Origin: Nemophila menziesii
Lineage: Eukaryota; Streptophyta; Magnoliopsida; Boraginales; Hydrophyllaceae
Reading direction: 5' to 3'
DNA: 64,000 nt
Assembly (NCBI GenBank): GCA_029959085.1
Contig: JARWIR010000010.1
Span: 7,895,001 to 7,959,000 of the forward strand
Part shown: positions 57,443-64,000 of the stretch, piece after piece
How the letters are laid out: each line of letters starts with the position of its first letter
How positions within the stretch are numbered: position 1 is the first letter of the stretch
Translations under genes and position numbers: made by a program
The notes under the pieces: generated by a model
Database searches by the model: none
The model's input: only the letters and a program-made list of their open reading frames with translations
What the model was told of the DNA's origin: nothing

Positions 57443-58604
57443 GAATTAGGTGATTTGGAGTTGAGACGCAAAAGTTACGGTCGTTTTACCAACAGTTGTA
57501 CAACAGTTACGGGATTTTTAATATGGACTTGGGATTTTTATTATTTAAATTATTATTCTTAAATAAAAAGCTTAACACTAATTTTCTATTATATATAGAC
57601 CTTTAGACCTCCTTTTTACACATCATACGTTAGAATTCATTTTACGCTAAATTACAAGTCAAATGAGAAGAGGAAGCTAGAGCTGGAGAATTCACATTCC
57701 TCTCTCAAAAGCTAAATACAACGCCTCAATTAAGTTTCATATTTTATTTTTGTAATTTAGGATAATGTATTTTATTTATTTTATTTCATTTTTTCCTTTG
57801 AACATGAGCTAATTTCATAAATACTTGAGAATCGCAATTATGGGTTAAACCCTTATTTATTTAATTGATGTTTTTTCTGAATTTGGGATTATTTAATTTA
57901 ATCTAAAGTGGATATTTTGTATTGACTATTATCGCATGTTAATTTACTATTTTTATTTTGGGCAATTTAGAAATAGGGTTGAGTAATTAGGTTATTCACT
58001 TAAGTGGCGAAATGATCACCTTGACTGGGGGTTTAATTACGGACCTAGGTAATAGATGTGTGGTATTCGTCAATGATCTTGACAGACTTGACTAACCATG
58101 CAACCAATTGGGTAAAGATCTTCAATATTCAAAAGTAAATATAATCGCTCTGACGGGGTTTATAATATCGTAGGATAGCACCTAAGTCCACCCTGACAGG
58201 GGTTAGGAGATTATAGAGTCCCGACTAATATATAAATATCAATTTAGCCCTTGAATGGAAGCATTAATTATATAAATATAGGTAGATCCCTTGCGAGACT
58301 CAAGTACCTCTCTCATTCTAGCGTCCAATCTTATTTACTTGCATTATTTTCTTTCAATTAAGCTTTTTATTACTTTATTTTCTTGAACCTTGGTTATAAA
58401 ACAAAACCCAAACAAATATCTTATCAATTTTACTTTTATGTTTTAACAATTATATCTACTTATTCGATAAACACCTGAGTTATATCTATCAGTCCCTACG
58501 AAAGAAACTTGGCTATCAGAGTATTACTTGGACAACCGTACAGTTGCGGTATTGTGGATCCTTTACTTTTACTGCACTATTTTATAACACCCCAGGACCC
58601 ACCA
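57443..58604 (+). repeat. LTR fragment (3' three quarters), A/solo-LTR type
   Basis: About 1160 bp aligned with 2140-3314 of the solo LTR, including TATATATAGACC (near 57592), four CCYTGACNGG-type motifs (about 58018, 58078, 58150, 58191) and the terminus GGACCCACCA at 58604. The first 370 bases or so are missing at the junction with the hAT remnant, and no primer site follows. The next bases, CATTGATG, are the unit sequence present unbroken in copy 1 near 6712. Confidence 0.8.
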
Positions 58605-58879
58605 CATTGATGCCCCCATACCTTCCTTGGTAATCTCCTAGAAAAGAACACTTGAAACCCTCCATATCCACTCTTTCAATTTTAAAAGCTACTGACGCGT
58701 CTCCTTCCACTTGTAACACAAAAACTCCACAAATAAAATTCCTTTCCACAAAAAAATCCAATCTAAATCATAAAATATTTACATCCGATTCAGATGTTTC
58801 ATTAGGAAAAATAAACTTCAATCAAAACGTCCACCGCCTTGGTAAGTTTGTCAAGCATTTCAATGTTGTTTTGGATGAA

Positions 58880-60490
58880 GGCAAAAAGCCTTAAGCCTGG
58901 TCCTAGAATGTAGAGTAGTTGATGTCTATCTCCTTGAAGGGGAAATTCATGGCCTTTATTTTAAGAATGAAGTGATAACCCATAAATTAATTAGGTCTAT
59001 TTTTTCCATGCTCATTGAAAATCATTTTCATACTTGAATATCATGTAAAAATGATTTGGAGGACCTCGTGCACAAGAATGACATTGTCGTGTATAGACCT
59101 ATTTTAGATGAAGGTCATTTTTGTCGAGTATACAATATTACCTATCAAAGGTTTAAGATGGATAACCATAAACATTGGTATAATCATCTATTTAAAAGTG
59201 GGTAGGCTATTCGGTCTAAATTTACCCAAAGTAGTAGGATGATCGATTTTCAGATATAGAAATATAAGTCTTATTCGACTATTTGAGGTCAAGAAAAATA
59301 TTAAAGAAAGCTTGGTGAAGAGCTAGAATGTAGGGTATTAGGAGGTACACATAATTGCTAATAGAATCCACTAAATCCATTAGAACCGGGTGTCTGGTTC
59401 ACCCCTGAAATCCAAGTCGCTTCTTCAACTTTTGTCATTGTAATGATCGAGTCAAGTTTACATTGTCGGCATGGTATACCACAGTAGGAATGCAATTCAA
59501 GAAAGACTTAAATGCACACTAGCCTTCAATTTTTTAGAGGGAAGGGTAAAAAAGTAGTTAAGCGTTCAACCTCCTAGGGGTCCTCGACCCAGTTCCCAAG
59601 ATAGACCTTCAATTAGAAAAATTAGTTTACTGCACGATAAAGCATGGTTGAGGCATGGGAAAATTTAGTAGCCCAATCTTCTTCTTTCATCCACTTACAC
59701 TTAGCCCTGATGGACCAATATTTCTCTTCAAGAGACCAGAATTTATTAATAGACGCTAGAGTGTCCTTATAAGAATGGGAGAAATTAGGATCTGAAGGGT
59801 GATGATGGATTCTATCGAGATCCTTAAATAGTTCAACGATATTGTCGCTTACTATTCATGTGTTTAATATTGCTCCACCAAACTAGATGCTTACGACATG
59901 AGTTCAGTTCCTATTTGACTTTATGGGACGGGCATCGGAAAGGGCATATAGATTGGGCAATGAGGGCTTCCTAAATTATGGCAACACCTTTCTCCGACTT
60001 GTATTGCCTTAAATTGGAATTGCTTAAGACTTATCTTATCATTGGAAGCTTCGATGTGGAGCACCAATGAATAGTGGTCTTGTCCTATAGGGATGGAATT
60101 GAGAACCCATGAGACGGTAAAATACTCGATCCATTGATTATTACCTAGACCCAATATGGATGCTCAAGGATTATATATTCACTGTCGCGCTAGGGGACCA
60201 GGTGAATGTAGTTACTTTTGTTGGCAGACATATCAAATTTGCTTCGCTAACGAGGTTACTAAAGTGTTCCATTTTAGAGAAAGCTTTTGGATTTCCTCCC
60301 ATCTTTCTGAATGGTCCAGAGTTGCATTATAGTCTCCAATAAAGTAGTGAGGAGAGGCATTGGATTATTAGGGTTCGTATATGTATTTCCACAAGGACAG
60401 ATTATCGTTGTCGCTGGGGGACTCATATACGAAGGCCTCCCAATCACTTGAGGTATTTGGTTTGATATTTATTTGGGCATAGAAAAGGCA
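58880..60490 (-). pseudogene. Decayed L1-type LINE ORF2, copy 3
   Basis: Minus-strand landmarks: GDYNATLDHSERW of the endonuclease (60322-60336 for GDYNA), IGQDHYSLVLHIE (about 60080), INKFWSLEEKYWSIRAKCKWMKE of the linker (about 59690-59760), an NWVEDP-like word (about 59590), a QTPGSNGFSGFY-like RT start (about 59380), FRPNSL (about 59215) and NRSIHDNVILVHEVL (about 59070). It keeps the linker missing from copy 1. Stops and frameshifts throughout; the endonuclease N-terminus seen in copy 1 is not recognisable here. Confidence 0.68.
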
Positions 60491-61254
60491 CAATTGTACT
60501 GTTACCTAGATATTTATTACCAAAGGTGCAATGCTTTTTAGTAAAGGGAGGGTTTGATTTGTACAGATACAGAATGTGAGAGATTGTGGAACCCATCTAG
60601 GATGGGCCAATGCACCCCCCCACCCCCGATACTTCGTCTCTTCAGTCGAGGTTATCTCTTTATTTGGGGATCATTGTTATAGGGGAATTATCGGGATAAC
60701 CGCATCCTCAAAGATTCTGTGGGCACAGGAGAAATGAGGCTCGCTAAATTGATTACGACTAAGGGGCTCGATAGATCATTCTACACCGGGTTAGGGATTT
60801 TGGGTGATCCAAAGGTGGATTACTCATCAACCTCTTAGTTTTATCAATATTTTGTAGATAGGCCCCTGCATGTATCATTTTGTCCCTAAGGCGATGTTTG
60901 GGCTTCCAAAAACGTTTGTAAAGTTCGGTATTTGGAGCTTGGGAGGCTAAAATAGGATCCAAATGCAAGTGCATAATTGAACCCGAAGAACTTATCTAGT
61001 AAGAAAATCATCATTAGTTATTTTATTAACACAGTATCAGTAAAAATAAAGTAATAATAAGGGTATAAGATTAAATTACATTTCTCAACGCTACGCCCGA
61101 GATTAAAACTGCCTTTGAGTGGAACGATAATATTGAGGTTTTTAACCTCAAAAGGTCCTTCTCCAAATTTTAACCCTCTTTCTATTGAGGAAAGAGTTTA
61201 ATACATCGCATAAAAATATTTCCTTGAGTAGTGTATCATTCCTCCTCTCTGGCT
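60491..61254. other. Unassigned stretch
   Basis: Mixed-composition DNA with a short C-run (near 60620). A 71-codon minus-strand frame at 60759-60974 has no recognisable family and no counterpart in copy 1. Nothing further is supported. Confidence 0.35.
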
Positions 61255-62001
61255 GTCACATCTAGGGATGGCAACGGATCGGATTATTGCAAAAACATCC
61301 AAAACCATGTCCATATCCATTTAATTTATCAAAAACCAAACCCTAACGGATTTAACCATCGGACTTACTTTTCAAAACCATATCCGAATAATTCGGATTC
61401 GGTTTTTTAAACGGTTTTTCGGATTTTAACCATAACCCGGCTCACGAGGCGTCCCTCTTGCAGTAGAATTCCTAACCTCGCCTCGCTCTTGTGACATGCC
61501 AAACTATAACTCTGTAAATATATTGAAAATATTGAAACAATATCACAAATACATGAAAAATCTCCAATAAATAAAATATTATGTTGATCTTTAATTAAAT
61601 AACGTTTTTGTTAGGTCTAATATTTAAATTTTAGTTTTGAGATATGAAAATACTTTTTTTATCTATATTACTATAAAATATACAAAAATAGATGATAGTA
61701 AATGGGTTTTTAGTTATTCGGTTTTATTTTTATCTAAAATTTTAACCTAAAGGATTAACCATCGGTTACATTTTCCAGAACCATAACCTAACGGTTTTAT
61801 CCATGGTCGCATAATCAATTTTTAATCGGTTCAAATTTTCATCGATTTTGATTTTAAACATAACCATTTCCAACCTTATTTATAGTTGGGTTGAGACTTT
61901 TGGCCTTTTGGTAATTAAAAATAAAAAATATATAATAAAAATGGACTTCAAAAATATAAAAATACATGGATTTTAGCCTTTAATAGGTAAAATAAAATCA
62001 A

Positions 62002-62043
<42 letters not shown>

Positions 62044-62231
62044 AAACGGGTTTTCGGTTTTCGGGTTTTTTTAAATCTAAAACCATAACCTAACGGTTTT
62101 AACCATCGGTTTCACTTTTTAAAACCAAACCCTAACGGATTTAACCACGGTTACCTAATCGGTTTTTATTCGTTTCGGTAATCCGTTGGTTTCGGATTAA
62201 AACCGGAACCACTGCCATCCCTAGTCACATC
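61255..62231. mobile_element. Non-autonomous hAT element, 8-bp TSD GTCACATC
   Basis: The element is 61263-62223 (961 bp). Its ends are TAGGGATGGCA and, inverted, TGCCATCCCTA, an 11-bp terminal inverted repeat of a type widespread in plant hAT MITEs. Perfect 8-bp duplications GTCACATC lie at 61255-61262 and 62224-62231. The interior is AT-rich with several copies of AACCATAACCTAACGG/TTTAACCATCGG words near both ends in inverted order, and a (TA)n run. No transposase frame remains, so it would depend on one supplied elsewhere. Confidence 0.93.
62004..62063. repeat. (TA)n microsatellite inside the hAT element
   Basis: Nearly pure TA dinucleotides with one TATTATA interruption. Confidence 0.9.
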
Positions 62232-62818
62232 TATACATTATTGCCACCAAAATCCATCGTGGAGACTAAACGGTAAATACTAGAAACATAACCTTTAAGA
62301 GAAAATATATTTTTTATTTTTTTGAAAGAATATAGTATTTAAAAAATTCTAATTGTTTTGAATAGGAAACTCCTAAAGTTTCCAGAATATTCCAGAAAAA
62401 ATCAGATTGGAATCGGATTTTTCCGAAATAAGAAAATCAAAACTTCGTGAATAACCCTTTTATGCAGAACATGAAACAGCTAGTGCGATAGCACCACGTA
62501 CATGTGAAAGTCTCTAATAGAAAGATAAAGACATTTCGAAACATAATAAAGCTAGAGAGACCCAAGGACGTGAAAAAGAAGAATTAGAAATGAGTAAAGA
62601 TAAGTAGAATAACGTTTGGAGGAAAAAAAAGATTTAGAAGCACCTAGACTAATCAAGCAATACAAGAAATATGAGGATCAAAATATTCTGTCAAACAGAT
62701 ATTTCAAAACAAAGCAGTGAAAAAACGACAAATTGCTTCACAGATATTCTCTCCACATACACACACTTAACACACATTTACACAGTAAATAAACTTAACA
62801 ATCCTAGTAAAACTCATA

Positions 62819-63488
62819 TCAGTGACTCGGAGAAAATATTTGTTCTATAACATTAAAGTACTTCTCTGGTACATCCACTAACTTATATCCCACCTGCAGA
62901 ATAAGACATGAACATTAAAACAAGTCGAATAGGAAAGTTTCAAAGAAAATTACATGAAGTTAAATCCATATTACCTTATTTCGAATCAAGTTGGTCCTTG
63001 AGATTTTGAATCTCGTTTTCTTGCCCCTAAACAAACACAAATAATGTAACTAATCTTCAAATAGAAAAATAAAACTCAAACATTCCATAGCCATTTCGAA
63101 TTCCAAAGTGCTTCTCTCTGTGAAAAATAGAAAGGTTCATGTTATTAGTTGTTTCTATTTCTAGATTCAGTGTTTAATTGCAAAAGAGTGAAATTACATA
63201 CCTTGTCCTTAGACTTATACTTCAGCTATTAATAACCAAATGACCTACGAAGTTTGATGGCTCATCAGAATGTGTAGGATCATTCACGATTCGTCCCAAA
63301 AGTGGCCTGCAGAATAAAATGAAGGAACAATTTAGACAATTCTTTTCTTCAAGTAATTTGAAAAATTGAAAATTTGTATTAAAAATTTAACACTTACCTT
63401 CCATTGGATAGCATAAGGCAGCCATCATGCAATTCTTTAACCACTTTATCAGCTACTTCTTTGGCTCTAAGTATAACTAATGCTCGAC
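62819..63488 (-). pseudogene. RRM/ASI1-like gene fragment, copy 3
   Basis: Same exon order as 9062-9797. The 63398-63488 exon is in frame here (RALVILRAKEVADKVVKEL, then GCLMLSNG), so copy 3 preserves the frame lost in copy 1. The 62975-63026 and 62819-62893 exons are also intact (FKISRTNLIRN, VGYKLVDVPEKYF). The exon between about 63090 and 63126 has lost about 68 bp including its donor site, and the 63202-63306 exon has lost one base. The lesions differ from those of copy 1, so both copies decayed independently after duplication. Confidence 0.5.
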
Positions 63489-64000
63489 CTGAAGCACAAA
63501 ATTACAAGAGTTCAAACTAGTAATATAAACAGAATTAGGATTAAGTTTAATAAGTAGAAAGAAACCACAAGAAACTATTTCCATATACCAAAAACTGCAC
63601 TACAGGTTTCTATATTATGCAAAAAATGCACTACAGTCTACAGGTCCCGATGAAGGGTAAAGTTAAGAGGCTAATTGGAGAGATAATTTTAAATTTATGG
63701 GGGTTAAAAATAAGTATTTGAAACTGTCTTATACAAATAAGGATGATTAGTGTAAGGTGGAGGACTAGAGTTTACACCATGTCGGGAGTTTTGCTGATAT
63801 AATGTTGTTTGAAAAAGGGTGAATGAAACGTAAGGTCTTGGAGACTGATTTTTTACTATATAAGTAATGAAATAAATCTTAATTCTTACAAGGGATCTCA
63901 AAAATGACCAAATACTAAAATACCATTATATAATACAAAAAAAAACTAAAAGACAAAAAAAATTATTGAGTGTTGATACTATTTATTTCCGGCCACCACC

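Larger units (their letters stand above)
58605..64000 (+). repeat. Local duplicated unit, copy 3 (runs off the window)
   Basis: Collinear with 6712-10290 of copy 1, with the LINE remnant, the RRM/ASI1-like exons and the GTGAAGGGTAAAG-type stretch in the same order. It contains an extra 961-bp hAT element (61263). Sequence between 60500 and 61260 has no counterpart in copy 1 and nothing I can name. Confidence 0.78.

Overview
This window is AT-rich, intergenic plant DNA, most likely from a dicot and probably pericentromeric or otherwise transposon-dense. The main evidence is four Ty3/gypsy elements of the Athila/Tat type. They have a tRNA-Asp primer site, a CCHC Gag, a protease-RT-RNase H-integrase polyprotein without a chromodomain, and an extra ORF after pol. 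The plant-type gene remnants (HECT ligase UPL3-like, NPF transporter, PLATZ, F-box, RRM/ASI1-like) agree with this. I see no intact host gene, tRNA, rRNA or CRISPR. No species name can be supported from the sequence.

Layout. 1-6690: end of a local duplicated unit, then a decayed element (D) whose LTR (143-3629) is split by a small DNA-transposon-like insert, itself split by a solo LTR (1771-3314, TSD GCGGC). 6691-13665: copy 1 of a duplicated host-like unit, holding a decayed L1 LINE, five exons of an RRM/ASI1-like gene, a minisatellite and a UPL3-like pseudogene. 13666-26377: complete minus-strand element A (TSD AATAC). 26383-27483: the rest of copy 1. 27484-28976: a solo LTR (TSD ATGTA). 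28977-35170: tandem duplications, a LINE 3' end containing a Pack-MULE with a captured NPF fragment, F-box and PLATZ pseudogenes, and a tRNA-derived SINE. 35170-38469: copy 2 of the unit, with a second short SINE. 38470-57208: two nearly identical elements (B and C) in tandem sharing one LTR. C is cut off at 57209, where it joins a hAT transposase remnant and then an LTR fragment. 58605-64000: copy 3 of the unit, with a 961-bp non-autonomous hAT element.

Function. The retroelements share one plan: LTR, tRNA-Asp PBS, gag-pro-pol, a GC-rich palindromic repeat block, an ORF beginning MTNR, a polypurine tract and an LTR. Every gag-pol copy carries stops or frameshifts, so none looks autonomous today, although the MTNR ORFs of A and C are open. 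LTR comparison by eye gives about 3 percent divergence for A and about 1.3 percent for the two complete B/C LTRs, so insertion is recent on an evolutionary scale.

The most interesting signals are two. First, all seven LTRs whose 5' end is visible begin with a 46-bp module: a 10-bp arm TGATGTCTCC, exactly 26 variable bases, and an inverted arm. Second, a different GC-rich palindromic repeat block sits at the same place in every element.
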